Source: Chryseobacterium indologenes
GTDB taxonomy: Bacteria; Bacteroidota; Bacteroidia; Flavobacteriales; Weeksellaceae
NCBI GenBank assembly: GCA_002439165.1
Contig: DJTE01000003.1
Location: 99,154-163,153 of the forward strand
Reading direction: 5' to 3'
DNA: 64,000 bases
Below the pieces are notes generated by a model. The model worked only from the letters and a program-made list of their open reading frames with translations. It was not told the origin of the DNA and did not search any database. Positions within the stretch are counted from its first letter, which is position 1. Every line of letters begins with the position of its first letter. Below, piece by piece: positions 8,739 to 17,063 of this stretch. Position numbers and translations under genes: made by a program.

Positions 8739-9905
8739 TCAGCTTTTCAGATATTCCTTCTTCTCCAGTTTCGTCTCCATCACTTTTCCTTCCCTCTTTA
8801 TCTTCAGATTGATGACCTCCTCTCCTTTTTCCGCCCTGTTAAGAAAATAATAGCATGCACTTTCTTTGCTAAGACCTTCAAGATTAATATTGTTGATGCT
8901 GATGATAGAGTCTCCGATTTTCAATGGAAAATTATCCTCCTGGTAAACCAGGGCAACCGTTGGCCTGGCATCAATAAACCGATATCCGAATCCGAAAGAT
9001 TCAAGCTTAACCGTTTCATTTTTAATACGTTTCATGTAGATCTTATTTCCGGACCAGTCGAGAATAAAAATAAAATTCTTGAAAAAATCGTTCCCGATGA
9101 GATTTGAACCTCCCGTATTAACAATTTCATTGGTGAAGTTTTTATTTCCCAATGTCAGTTCAGGAAGCCTGAAAATATAGCCGGGTGACGGTTTTCCTGC
9201 GCCATAAGCACCTACTGAACTGGTTCCGTAAACTTCCACACTTTGCCCTGCTTTTTTAGCATCATAGCTGCTTTCCCCTATTTTAAGCCTTCCTGAAAAT
9301 CCGGTATCAAAAGTCAGTTCTGTCTTTTTATCTAAAATTTTAGTTTTAATAACCGGTGTTTTCTGTGTTTTCGGATCAAAAGGAATAACGATATCATAGC
9401 CGGACAGATCAAACTGTGAAATATTTTCAGCAGCTTCCAGCGAGTTTTCTCCATAATTTACTTTCCAGGCCAGTTTAGCCATCTGGTTAGCTCCCAGAAT
9501 ACCATCCATTTTGAAACAGCTCAGTTCTGAGGTTCCGAAATCCATAACAACGGCTCCTACATTTTTGAAAACGGCCTGATCTACGGTCATTTCCGGCAGA
9601 ACAGTAAAGATCTGTTCCTGCTTGTTTTTCTGGGAATCCTTTACTTTACTGGAATGCTTTTTTTTAAGGCCCAGTTCCTCATAAACCGCATAAGAAATTA
9701 CCGTAGGAGCTCCGGTATCAAACAGAAAGTTGTAAGATTTTCCATTGATCATGACCTGCACAAAAGGTAGATCATAGGCAAATTTCATATTGATTTTCTC
9801 TATCGGGGCCTGCAGTTTTACTTCTCCGCCTTGAAAGAATTTCTTTCCCTGAGCGGAAAATGTAGCGGCAGAAAGCATAAGGAGCGTATAGAGGATTTTT
9901 TTCAT
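8739..9905 (-). CDS. Secreted retropepsin-like aspartyl protease with C-terminal PDZ domain
   Basis: A 388-residue exported protein with a signal peptide (MKKILYTLLMLSAATFSAQ) and two retropepsin-like lobes, each carrying the catalytic triad: D63-T64-G65 (FDTGAPT) and D200-T201-G202 (FDTGFSG). A PDZ-like domain follows from about residue 300 (PLKIGDSIISINNINLEG). Two lobes in one chain give an internal pepsin-like pair. It probably cleaves proteins or peptides in the periplasm; the substrate is unknown. It stands alone, downstream of the PPIase operon terminator. A CGAAAATA box (9922-9929, TATTTTCG on the minus strand) 17 nt upstream may be its -7 element. Confidence 0.88.
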   Translation of the reverse strand: MKKILYTLLMLSAATFSAQGKKFFQGGEVKLQAPIEKINMKFAYDLPFVQVMINGKSYNFLFDTGAPTVISYAVYEELGLKKKHSSKVKDSQKNKQEQIFTVLPEMTVDQAVFKNVGAVVMDFGTSELSCFKMDGILGANQMAKLAWKVNYGENSLEAAENISQFDLSGYDIVIPFDPKTQKTPVIKTKILDKKTELTFDTGFSGRLKIGESSYDAKKAGQSVEVYGTSSVGAYGAGKPSPGYIFRLPELTLGNKNFTNEIVNTGGSNLIGNDFFKNFIFILDWSGNKIYMKRIKNETVKLESFGFGYRFIDARPTVALVYQEDNFPLKIGDSIISINNINLEGLSKESACYYFLNRAEKGEEVINLKIKREGKVMETKLEKKEYLKS

Positions 9906-9967
9906 ATATCGATTTTATACACGAAAATAATGTTTTTCCATCAATAAACCCGACTTCCCTTAACAAA

Positions 9968-9996
9968 ACAGAAAAGCCATCCTTACGGACGGCTTT
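9968..9996 (-). terminator. Terminator of the gldI-PPIase operon
   Basis: On the minus strand AAAGCCGTCC / GGATGGCTTT (one A-C mismatch) with a 4-nt loop is followed by a T-rich run, 20 nt after the PPIase stop codon. Confidence 0.75.
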
Positions 9997-10015
9997 CATA
10001 TGATAAATTGTTCAA

Positions 10016-11131
10016 TTATTTCACTTTTACAAGCTCAACATCGAAGATTAGCCATGCATTTGGCGGGATCACCCCTCCTGCTCCTCTTTCTCCATAGCCC
10101 ATTGCCGGCGGAATCAGTAAAGTAGCAGTTTCTCCTTCTTTAAGCAACAGGATACCTTCATCCCATCCTTTGATCACTCTTCCCATTCCGATTGGAATTT
10201 CAATCGGCTCGTTTCTCTTGAATGAAGAGTCGAATTCCGTACCGTCTATCAGCTTTCCTGCATAATGTACAGATACATTATCCCCTGCTTTCGGAGCCTT
10301 ACCGTCCGCTGTTTTGGTGATTTTATAGTAAAGACCGGATTCTGTTTTCTGCATACCGGCTTTCAGGTTTTCTACCATTTTTTCCTGATTAGCCTTGAAT
10401 TCTTCTTCTTTTTTCTTTCTTTCAGCTTCTTCCTTAGCGATGAAAGCTTTGTTGTTTTCAGCGATTTTTGCCTTTCCTTCGTTGAATGTCTTTGCAGCAT
10501 CATAGTTTTTGTACTCATCACCTTTGCTGAATACAGAAACTTTTTCTAATACGATGTCTGTTTTAGGTTTATCCTGAGCTCCTTTTTCTACGTTGGCAAT
10601 AGCATCGATCACATCATCTCCCTTCACAACTTTTCCGAAGATCGTATGTCTTCCATCCAGCCACGGGGTAGCTACTTCGGTAATGAAGAACTGGGAACCA
10701 TTGGAGTTAGGTCCGGAATTTGCCATAGAAAGGATTCCTTTTCCTGTATGTTTAAGGTCATTTTTTTCGTCCTCAAATTTATATCCCGGATCTCCCATTC
10801 CTGTTCCCTGAGGATCACCTCCCTGGATCATAAAATCTTTGATCACTCTGTGGAAGATCGTCCCGTCATAATAAGGAACTCCTTTAGCCTTAGCCTTGTT
10901 ATCGATTTTCCCTTCGGCAAGCCCGATGAAGTTGGCTACAGTTACGGGTGCCTTTTTGTCTTCAAACTTTACGATCAGATTTCCTTTGGAAGTCTGAAGG
11001 TTTGCATACAGTCCGTTATTAAGACCTTCGAAAGTTTCTTTGTCTACGTTCATTTTTTTATAAATTGGTGTACAACTCATCAGCGAAATACTTGCCGCTG
11101 CCAGAATTATATTCTTGTTAAACAATTTCAT
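10016..11131 (-). CDS. Lipoprotein with fused cyclophilin and FKBP prolyl isomerase domains
   Basis: A 371-residue lipoprotein (lipobox LMSC, acylated Cys20). The first catalytic domain is a cyclophilin, about residues 40-200, with FHRVIKDFMIQGGD and NGSQFFI active-site motifs. A Lys/Glu-rich helical linker (215-255) leads to a C-terminal FKBP domain, about 262-371 (VSVHYAGKLIDGTEFDSS, GYGERGAG). Both fold proteins by prolyl isomerisation, here probably anchored at the outer membrane facing the periplasm. It starts 3 nt after the gldI stop codon, so the two are one operon. The fusion is consistent across the whole frame and is not an artefact of a lost stop. Confidence 0.92.
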   Translation of the reverse strand: MKLFNKNIILAAASISLMSCTPIYKKMNVDKETFEGLNNGLYANLQTSKGNLIVKFEDKKAPVTVANFIGLAEGKIDNKAKAKGVPYYDGTIFHRVIKDFMIQGGDPQGTGMGDPGYKFEDEKNDLKHTGKGILSMANSGPNSNGSQFFITEVATPWLDGRHTIFGKVVKGDDVIDAIANVEKGAQDKPKTDIVLEKVSVFSKGDEYKNYDAAKTFNEGKAKIAENNKAFIAKEEAERKKKEEEFKANQEKMVENLKAGMQKTESGLYYKITKTADGKAPKAGDNVSVHYAGKLIDGTEFDSSFKRNEPIEIPIGMGRVIKGWDEGILLLKEGETATLLIPPAMGYGERGAGGVIPPNAWLIFDVELVKVK

Positions 11132-11134
11132 TAT

Positions 11135-11647
11135 TTATAGCGCTTTTAATTTTATGATTAAGGGTATATCGTTATCTATTTTATTTTCATCTCCAAAAGT
11201 TCCGTAGGCCAGTGAAGACGGCACCAAAAGCGTTACTTCTTCCCCATCCTGCATAAAACGCAAAGCATTCTCTACCGCTTTCAGTTCATCAAAATGCCCG
11301 AATCTGGCATCTCTTCTCACAAAAGGTTTGTCATAGATCTTCGTCTGATCAAAATCATACAGATCATAGGAATAAGAAATAAAAGTTTCGTCCTCTCTTT
11401 TCTTTCTCTGATCAAAACCTTCCACAGTTACCCAGTAATTAAGCTGTGTAGGATAATATTTCACAGACTGGCCGCTGATCCAGTCCTGAATCTGTTCCCT
11501 TTCAATGGTATTCAGGCTTTTCATTCTGTTTCTGGAAACCTCCAGGTCTTTCTGGCTCAGAACACCTCCCACCGGAGGATGCACGGTCTGTGCGTTCCGG
11601 TTACAGCTCAACAGACTTACTGCTGATATGAAGAGTAATTTTTTCAT
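11135..11647 (-). CDS. gldI: Gliding-motility-type FKBP prolyl isomerase lipoprotein GldI
   Basis: A 170-residue lipoprotein (MKKLLFISAVSLLSC, Cys15). The C-terminal half has FKBP features (FMQDGEEVTLLVPSSLAYG). In flavobacteria GldI is a peptidyl-prolyl isomerase required for gliding and the linked type IX secretion machinery, presumably folding cell-surface components. Many Chryseobacterium strains do not glide, so a role in T9SS biogenesis may be the relevant one. It is first in a two-gene operon with the cyclophilin-FKBP protein. The promoter at 11657-11688 places the start of transcription only a few bases before the ATG. Confidence 0.85.
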   Translation of the reverse strand: MKKLLFISAVSLLSCNRNAQTVHPPVGGVLSQKDLEVSRNRMKSLNTIEREQIQDWISGQSVKYYPTQLNYWVTVEGFDQRKKREDETFISYSYDLYDFDQTKIYDKPFVRRDARFGHFDELKAVENALRFMQDGEEVTLLVPSSLAYGTFGDENKIDNDIPLIIKLKAL

Positions 11648-11656
11648 AAACTTTTG

Positions 11657-11688
11657 CGAAAATACACATTTCGGGAATCAATTACAAA
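11657..11688 (-). promoter_or_regulatory. gldI promoter, Bacteroidota type
   Basis: Reading the minus strand: TTTG (11685-11688), a 20-nt spacer, then TATTTTCG (11657-11664), one base off the TAnnTTTG -7 consensus. The -7 box ends 9 nt before the gldI ATG, so the mRNA is nearly leaderless. Confidence 0.65.
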
Positions 11689-11885
11689 ACTTGAAGAAGA
11701 AATGTATAAAGTGTAATACAACACGGCTCTATTTATCTTAACAGACTCTGTGAATTAAGAAAGTTTAAATCTTTAATTTGAATTGAATCAAATTCGAAGG
11801 CCCGGAATCTATCTCAAAAACTGACTTTTATTCATCAGCCATCAGGCAAGAATAAAGATCATTGGTAATTTCTCAGGGAGGATTC

Positions 11886-11914
11886 AAATAAAAAAGCCGG
11901 AAAATTCCGGCTTT
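11886..11914 (-). terminator. ilvE terminator
   Basis: On the minus strand AAAGCCGG / CCGGCTTT with an AATT-type loop is followed by TTTTTTATTT, about 20 nt after the ilvE stop codon. Confidence 0.85.
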
Positions 11915-11934
11915 ATATTGTTATTGGATTACAG

Positions 11935-13005
11935 TTAAACAGTTTCCAAAGCGTGGTCTACCATCACTCTCCATCCGAACGGATCTTCAGAAAGGTTGTT
12001 CTGAAGGTCTACCAGGTCTTTTTTAAGAATAGCAGCATAGCTTTCTTCATCAGACAGTTTAGGAAGCTCCAGTTTCTGACCTTCGTATCCTAAAGCCTGG
12101 AATACAGTAGTTACCACTGCTGTACCTACTCCCCATACTTCTTTCAGGGTACCGTTTTTCTGAGCTTCGATCACTGTTTTTACAGCTACCGGCTCAATTT
12201 TCACTTCAATACCTCTTTTCTTAGCCAGTTGAATGAAACTGTCTCTGGTAACCCCGTCAAGGATTTTTTCAGAAGTCGGAGGTGTATAGATCGTATCATT
12301 AATTCTTACAAAAACGTTCATCGTTCCACTCTCTTCGAAGTATTCGTGAGTTGCGTCATCTGTCCAGATGATCTGCTCATACCCTTCTTCAATAGCCAAC
12401 TGTGTAGGATAGAAAGAAGCGGCATAGTTACCTGCAGCTTTGGCAGAACCTACTCCACCGTTGGCAGCTCTAGAATAATGATCGGAGATCTTTACAGAAA
12501 CAGGTTCTGCATAATAGCTCTTCGCCGGAGTTGCCACAATGGCAAACATGTATTTATTGGCTACTCTTGCTTTCAGCGCTTCCTCGGTAGCAAAAATAAG
12601 AGGTCTGATATATAAAGACATTCCTTCACCCTGCGGGATCCAGTCTCTGTCCATATCCACCAGTGCTTTTAACCCGTCTAAAAACATCTCTTCAGTTACT
12701 TCAGGCATAGCCAGACGTTTTGCAGACTTGTTGATACGTTCAAAATTCTTTTCAGGCCTGAAAAGGAAAACCTGCCCGTCTTTATCTTTGTAGGCTTTCA
12801 TACCCTCAAAGCAAGCTTGTCCATAGTTTACGCCCATCATAGCAGGGGTAAATGGTATCGGACCATAAGGAACTAATTTTACATCACCCCATTTTCCGTT
12901 TTCATACTCACATATGATCATATGATCGATAAAAGTACTTCCAAATGAAAAATCGTTAGGGTTGAATGTAGAAATTCTGGAGTTTTCAGTTTTTTGAATT
13001 ATCAT
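11935..13005 (-). CDS. ilvE: Branched-chain amino acid aminotransferase
   Basis: A 356-residue PLP fold-IV aminotransferase that interconverts leucine, isoleucine and valine with their 2-oxo acids using glutamate. Visible motifs are GVNYGQACFEGMKAYKD near the N-terminus, FLFRPEKNFERINKSAKRL, the SAKAAGNYAASFYPTQLA segment around the PLP lysine and EESGTMNVFV. Length and order match the type-II BCAT found in Bacteroidota. It is transcribed alone, with its own TAAATTTG promoter and terminator, and divergently from the MnmD-like gene. Confidence 0.95.
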   Translation of the reverse strand: MIIQKTENSRISTFNPNDFSFGSTFIDHMIICEYENGKWGDVKLVPYGPIPFTPAMMGVNYGQACFEGMKAYKDKDGQVFLFRPEKNFERINKSAKRLAMPEVTEEMFLDGLKALVDMDRDWIPQGEGMSLYIRPLIFATEEALKARVANKYMFAIVATPAKSYYAEPVSVKISDHYSRAANGGVGSAKAAGNYAASFYPTQLAIEEGYEQIIWTDDATHEYFEESGTMNVFVRINDTIYTPPTSEKILDGVTRDSFIQLAKKRGIEVKIEPVAVKTVIEAQKNGTLKEVWGVGTAVVTTVFQALGYEGQKLELPKLSDEESYAAILKKDLVDLQNNLSEDPFGWRVMVDHALETV

Positions 13006-13030
13006 TTTTTAAAATTTTTACGATGTTCTA

Positions 13031-13038
13031 CAAATTTA
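13031..13038 (-). promoter_or_regulatory. ilvE -7 promoter element
   Basis: TAAATTTG on the minus strand is an exact TAnnTTTG box, 25 nt upstream of the ilvE ATG. No good -33 TTTG is seen. Confidence 0.6.
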
Positions 13039-13069
13039 ATATAATTTTCTAAATATAAAAATTTTAGAG

Positions 13070-13077
13070 TAAATTTG
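13070..13077 (+). promoter_or_regulatory. -7 promoter element of the MnmD-like gene
   Basis: TAAATTTG on the plus strand is an exact TAnnTTTG box. It ends 13 nt before the TTG start codon, so the transcript should have a leader of only a few nucleotides. Confidence 0.6.
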
Positions 13078-13090
13078 ACAAAAAAATAGC

Positions 13091-13765
13091 TTGAAAAGAG
13101 AAATTAAGACCACAAACGACGGAAGCAAAACACTGTTTATCAATGATTTAAATGAAAATTACCATTCTCATCACGGGGCACTTCAGGAGGCCGAACACGT
13201 GTTTATCAAAAATGGACTAAATCTAATAAATGATTATGAAATTAATATTTTAGAACTCGGTTTTGGAACAGGTTTGAATGTTTTAGTGACAATTAATGAA
13301 TATTTAAAAACTGACAAAAATCATGTCATCAACTATTTTTCACTCGAAAAATACCCCATAAATGAATCCGAAGTTAATGATTTAGCTTATTTTGAACTTT
13401 TTGATAATCCTGAGTTCAAAAATATTTATCAGAAAATTCATCTGGCAGACTGGGAAAAGTCAGTGGAAATCATTAGCGGTTTCAATCTAAAAAAGATAGA
13501 ATGTGACTTTTTCGACCTGAAAGACATTCATCTGCCCGGGATCAACCTTGTTTATTTTGACTGTTTCGGAGCAAGAGTACAGCCAGATCTCTGGGAAAAG
13601 CCCCTTTTTGAAATGGTTTCCGACAAAATGACCGTTAACGGATTATTAACAACCTACTCTTCTAAAGGAAGTGTCCGGAGGATTCTTCAGGAGCTTAACT
13701 TTAAAGTAGAAAAGAAACAGGGACCTCCGGGGAAAAGAGAAATGATTAACGCCATAAAATTATAA
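13091..13765 (+). CDS. mnmD: MnmD-like tRNA-wobble-uridine methyltransferase (DUF752 family)
   Basis: A 224-residue SAM-dependent methyltransferase. The N-terminal TNDGSKTLFINDLNENYHSHHGALQEA stretch, the SAM-binding ILELGFGTGLNVL (about 56-68) and the late YFDCFGARVQPDLW and LTTYSSKGSVRR motifs match the DUF752 group. In that group, single-domain MnmD (without the MnmC1-type FAD oxidase) methylates aminomethyl-uridine at the tRNA wobble position. The start is TTG. No in-frame ATG lies before the conserved N-terminus, and the promoter leaves no room further upstream. The exact tRNA substrate is inferred from family knowledge. Confidence 0.82.
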   Translation: MKREIKTTNDGSKTLFINDLNENYHSHHGALQEAEHVFIKNGLNLINDYEINILELGFGTGLNVLVTINEYLKTDKNHVINYFSLEKYPINESEVNDLAYFELFDNPEFKNIYQKIHLADWEKSVEIISGFNLKKIECDFFDLKDIHLPGINLVYFDCFGARVQPDLWEKPLFEMVSDKMTVNGLLTTYSSKGSVRRILQELNFKVEKKQGPPGKREMINAIKL

Positions 13766-13856
13766 CCGGATGGTAAAAGGGGCAGGAAAATCAATATACG
13801 GGTATGCTTTGCCCTTTCCTCATATTTCCTTACATTAGCTATACAAAACATTATAT

Positions 13857-14273
13857 ATGATTGATAAGATCAACATTAGAGTATATGCCTGTGCTGTGAA
13901 AGATAAAAAAGTACTGACTTTATTTGAAGAGTATGCCGGCGAACCTTTAATGAAATTTCCGGGAGGCGGACTGGAATTCGGAGAAGGGGTTATTGATTGC
14001 CTTCACCGCGAGTTTGATGAAGAACTGAATGTAAAGGTAGAAATTGTGGAACACTTTTATACCCAGGAAGACTTCCTGGTTTCGCGTTTCAGAGAAAATG
14101 AACAGCTTCTTACCATATATTATATCGTAAATATTACCACAGAAGAAGACTTCCTGATCCTTGACCCATGCATTGAAAGAACAGAATGGATCGATATAGA
14201 CCAGCCGGACAATCCTTTCCAGCTGCCGATAGATAAGATTGTATTCGATAAACTAAAAGAAAAATTCCTGTAA
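13857..14273 (+). CDS. NUDIX hydrolase
   Basis: A 138-residue protein with a nearly complete Nudix box (GGGLEFGEGVIDCLHREFDEELNV, given here in its key parts: G...GE...REF.EE), which binds Mg2+ and cleaves nucleoside-diphosphate-linked compounds. The N-terminus INIRVYACAVKDKKVLTL is typical of the fold. No substrate-defining motif stands out, so MutT-like, ADP-ribose or nucleotide-sugar substrates are all possible. It is about 90 bp after the MnmD-like gene, and its stop codon lies inside a convergent terminator. Confidence 0.88.
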   Translation: MIDKINIRVYACAVKDKKVLTLFEEYAGEPLMKFPGGGLEFGEGVIDCLHREFDEELNVKVEIVEHFYTQEDFLVSRFRENEQLLTIYYIVNITTEEDFLILDPCIERTEWIDIDQPDNPFQLPIDKIVFDKLKEKFL

Positions 14274-14290
14274 CAATACAGGAATTTTTT
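14261..14290. terminator. Bidirectional terminator between convergent genes
   Basis: A 12-bp perfect stem (AAAATTCCTGTA / TACAGGAATTTT) with a 4-nt loop and T-runs on both strands. It includes the NUDIX stop codon and serves the DUF4294 gene from the other side. Confidence 0.85.
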
Positions 14291-14294
14291 ATTC

Positions 14295-14999
14295 TTATTT
14301 CTTAATTTTAAAATCATTGGCTCCCGGATATGGCTGCAGATAGCCGGAATTCCAGTTAGACTGAAGTAAGGATTCTACAAACTCATCGGTTCTGTTTTTA
14401 TGCGGATTGTACTGGTCTTTCAGATCAATATCCGCCATTTTTCCTTTTACATTCCACCAGAAAGCACTCCATCCGCCTCTGAGTTCCTTAATAATCTCAT
14501 ATACATTTTTACCTGTTGCCCTGTTCATCAGTTTGGCAAATACCTGCCCTTCCGTAGTGGTAAGATCTCTCAGCTGTTTTTCGTACTGATCGGCCAGCAT
14601 ACTCTGTCTTTCCCTTACAAACTTTCTTTTGGCTTTGCTGTCCATATTATTCATATCTGCCTGTATATCCCTGTACTGCTGCAGTGCTGTTACAAAAAGC
14701 GGATACACCCTGTACAGTTTTTTATTAAGGAAATAGTAATAGTTTTTATCCAGCTGGTTATTGAATCTGGGCTTATTGACCAAAACCAGTTCATCCAGCT
14801 CTACAACAGGCTCGCCATTCACTTCAAATATCTTTACTTTCTGTCTTTCATCATAGTAATATTTATTACCGAATTCATCTACTTTCAAGGACTCAGGCGG
14901 ATACTGATTAAGCGGTTTTGCCACGATAGAATCTTTCTGGCCAAAAACACCGATCCCAAAAAAGAAGATAAAAAGACAGATAATCTTGCTAAAATTCAT
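14295..14999 (-). CDS. Secreted DUF4294 family protein
   Basis: A 234-residue exported protein with a signal peptide (MNFSKIICLFIFFFGIGVFGQ). The mature part has a tyrosine-rich centre (DKNYYYFLNKKLYRVYPLFVTAL) and a helical charged region, and matches DUF4294, a Bacteroidota-restricted family of unknown function. The start at 14999 gives a clean signal peptide; an upstream in-frame ATG at 15035 would add 12 residues reaching almost to the divergent M42 gene. It is expected in the periplasm or at the outer membrane. No molecular role can be given. Confidence 0.8.
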   Translation of the reverse strand: MNFSKIICLFIFFFGIGVFGQKDSIVAKPLNQYPPESLKVDEFGNKYYYDERQKVKIFEVNGEPVVELDELVLVNKPRFNNQLDKNYYYFLNKKLYRVYPLFVTALQQYRDIQADMNNMDSKAKRKFVRERQSMLADQYEKQLRDLTTTEGQVFAKLMNRATGKNVYEIIKELRGGWSAFWWNVKGKMADIDLKDQYNPHKNRTDEFVESLLQSNWNSGYLQPYPGANDFKIKK

Positions 15000-15050
15000 T
15001 ATTTTTACGCTTATTAGAACAAAAATTGAACGCAAAAATCATTCCTTTTT

Positions 15051-16124
15051 ATGAAATTTGAAAAGAAATCTTTGAAATTTTTAGAAAAATACTTAAACAC
15101 TTCATCCCCAACCGGTTACGAACACAAAGGTCAGGAAATCTGGATGGATTACATCAGACCGTATGTAGACAAGATTGAAGTAGACCATTACGGAACCTGT
15201 TATGGGATCATCAACCCCGAGGCTGAATTTAAAGTAGTTATCGAAGCTCATGCCGATGAAATATCATGGTATGTTAATTATATAACAGATGACGGGCTCA
15301 TCTATGTGATCCGAAACGGAGGATCCGATCAGACCATCGCTCCTTCCAAAGTAGTTCATATTCATGGAGAAAAAGGAATCGTGAAAGGTGTATTCGGATG
15401 GCCGGCAATTCATACCAGAACCAATCAGAACGAACCTACCCCGAAAATTGAAAACATTTTCATCGACTGTGGTGCTGTAACCAAAAAAGAAGTGGAAGAC
15501 ATGGGAATCTATGTAGGATGCATGATCACTTATCCCGATGAGTTCTTTGAAATGAATGACCGCTATTTTGTCTGCAGAGCACTCGACAACAGAATCGGTG
15601 GTTTTATGATTGCAGAAGTAGCCAGACTTTTAAAAGAAAATAAGAAAACAATTCCTTTCGGGCTGTATATTACCAATTCCGTTCAGGAGGAAGTCGGACT
15701 GTATGGAGCAGATATGATCGCCGATACCATCAAACCTAATATTGCCATTGTAACCGATGTTACCCATGACACCACAACCCCGATGATTGAGAAAAAGAAA
15801 GAAGGGGATCAGAAATGCGGTGCGGGACCTGTTGTTTTCTTTGCTCCGAGTATTCATCACACGATCAGGGAACTGATTATCGATACGGCAAAAAATAAAA
15901 AGATTCCTTATCAGCGGGCAGCTGCCAGCAGAGCTACGGGAACCGATACCGACGCTTTTGCCCATTCCAACGGCGGTGTACCAAGTGCATTAATTTCCTT
16001 ACCTTTGCGCTATATGCATACCACGGTAGAAATGGTATCTAAGGAAGACGTAGGCAATGTAATTAAACTGATCTACGAAACACTTCTGAAGATCAAACCG
16101 GATATGAAACTGAAATATCATTAA
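15051..16124 (+). CDS. M42 family metallo-aminopeptidase
   Basis: A 357-residue cytoplasmic dinuclear-metal aminopeptidase of the glutamyl-aminopeptidase/TET type. Metal and catalytic motifs are visible in order: EAHADEIS (first His and Asp), CRALDNRIGG (bridging Asp), QEEVGLYGA (Glu pair), TDVTHDT and IHHTIRE near the C-terminus. Such enzymes trim peptides from the N-terminus as large oligomers. No signal peptide is present. It is divergent from the DUF4294 gene with only 51 bp between the two starts. Confidence 0.92.
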   Translation: MKFEKKSLKFLEKYLNTSSPTGYEHKGQEIWMDYIRPYVDKIEVDHYGTCYGIINPEAEFKVVIEAHADEISWYVNYITDDGLIYVIRNGGSDQTIAPSKVVHIHGEKGIVKGVFGWPAIHTRTNQNEPTPKIENIFIDCGAVTKKEVEDMGIYVGCMITYPDEFFEMNDRYFVCRALDNRIGGFMIAEVARLLKENKKTIPFGLYITNSVQEEVGLYGADMIADTIKPNIAIVTDVTHDTTTPMIEKKKEGDQKCGAGPVVFFAPSIHHTIRELIIDTAKNKKIPYQRAAASRATGTDTDAFAHSNGGVPSALISLPLRYMHTTVEMVSKEDVGNVIKLIYETLLKIKPDMKLKYH

Positions 16125-16340
16125 GAATGAACGAAATTTCTGATTTAATTAAATGACAGCGGAAGCCTTCCCCTTGACTACACCGGGATTTTTGCGATTG
16201 ACATTTAGTCAGAAATAATAACCATAAAAAGTTATCTGTCACAGAGACAGGTTTAATAATGGGATTCAACCTGTTATTACTCCATCAATAACCGCTCATT
16301 CCCAACAGGATAATATAAAGTAAAAGTATAAAAAGTAAAA

Positions 16341-16991
16341 ATGAAAACGAAGCTTATTGCTCCTTCCCTTTTATCTGCAGACTTCGGGAACCTGCAAAGA
16401 GACATTGAAATGCTGAACAGATCCCAGGCCGACTGGTTCCACGTTGATGTAATGGACGGCAGATTTGTTCCCAACATTTCATTCGGTTTTCCTGTAATGA
16501 AGACCATCCAGCAGCATGCCAGAAAATTTGTGGATGTTCACCTGATGATCGTGGAGCCTGAAAAATATGTTGATGAATTTATCGATCATGGTGCAGACCT
16601 TGTTTCCGTACACTATGAAGCATGCACCCATCTTCACAGAACAGTTCACCATATCCAGAGCAGAGGGGCAAAAGCGGGAGTTGTTTTAAATCCTTCCACG
16701 CCGGTACTGATGCTTGAAGACATCATTGCAGATGTGGATCTTGTTCTTTTAATGAGCGTAAACCCGGGATTCGGGGGACAGAAGTTCATTGAAAACACAT
16801 ACAAGAAAATTGCTGAAACAAAAGATCTTATCCTGAGCAATAACTCCACAGCTCTTATTGAAATTGACGGTGGCGTGAATCTGGATAATGCTTCCAGACT
16901 TTTCGAGGCCGGAGCTGATGTTCTGGTAGCGGGAAATGCAGTCTTCTCTACGGAGAATCCGGAAAGAACCATTGAACTTTTAAAGATCTGA
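16341..16991 (+). CDS. rpe: Ribulose-phosphate 3-epimerase
   Basis: A 216-residue TIM-barrel enzyme that interconverts ribulose 5-phosphate and xylulose 5-phosphate in the pentose phosphate pathway. Conserved pieces are LSADFGNL, HVDVMDGRFVPNISFG (metal-binding His/Asp), VHLMIVEPE, MSVNPGFGGQKF (flexible loop) and IEIDGGV (second catalytic Asp). It is a single-gene transcript with a terminator 25 nt after the stop. Assignment is secure. Confidence 0.96.
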   Translation: MKTKLIAPSLLSADFGNLQRDIEMLNRSQADWFHVDVMDGRFVPNISFGFPVMKTIQQHARKFVDVHLMIVEPEKYVDEFIDHGADLVSVHYEACTHLHRTVHHIQSRGAKAGVVLNPSTPVLMLEDIIADVDLVLLMSVNPGFGGQKFIENTYKKIAETKDLILSNNSTALIEIDGGVNLDNASRLFEAGADVLVAGNAVFSTENPERTIELLKI

Positions 16992-17013
16992 TCAGATCCG
17001 AATACAGAAATAG

Positions 17014-17042
17014 AAAAGGCAGTTCCGTTGAACTGCCTTTTC
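17014..17042 (+). terminator. rpe terminator
   Basis: A 12-bp stem (AAAAGGCAGTTC / GAACTGCCTTTT) with a 4-nt loop and trailing T, after rpe. Confidence 0.9.
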
Positions 17043-17063
17043 CGTTGAAAAAAAATAGGGTTA

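Noticed and set aside
8700..9107. 135-codon plus-strand frame opposite the aspartyl protease gene
   Set aside because: Antisense shadow of a strongly supported gene; no family features.
10265..11140. Several plus-strand frames opposite the cyclophilin-FKBP and gldI genes
   Set aside because: Shadows of the two lipoprotein genes, whose motifs are unambiguous.
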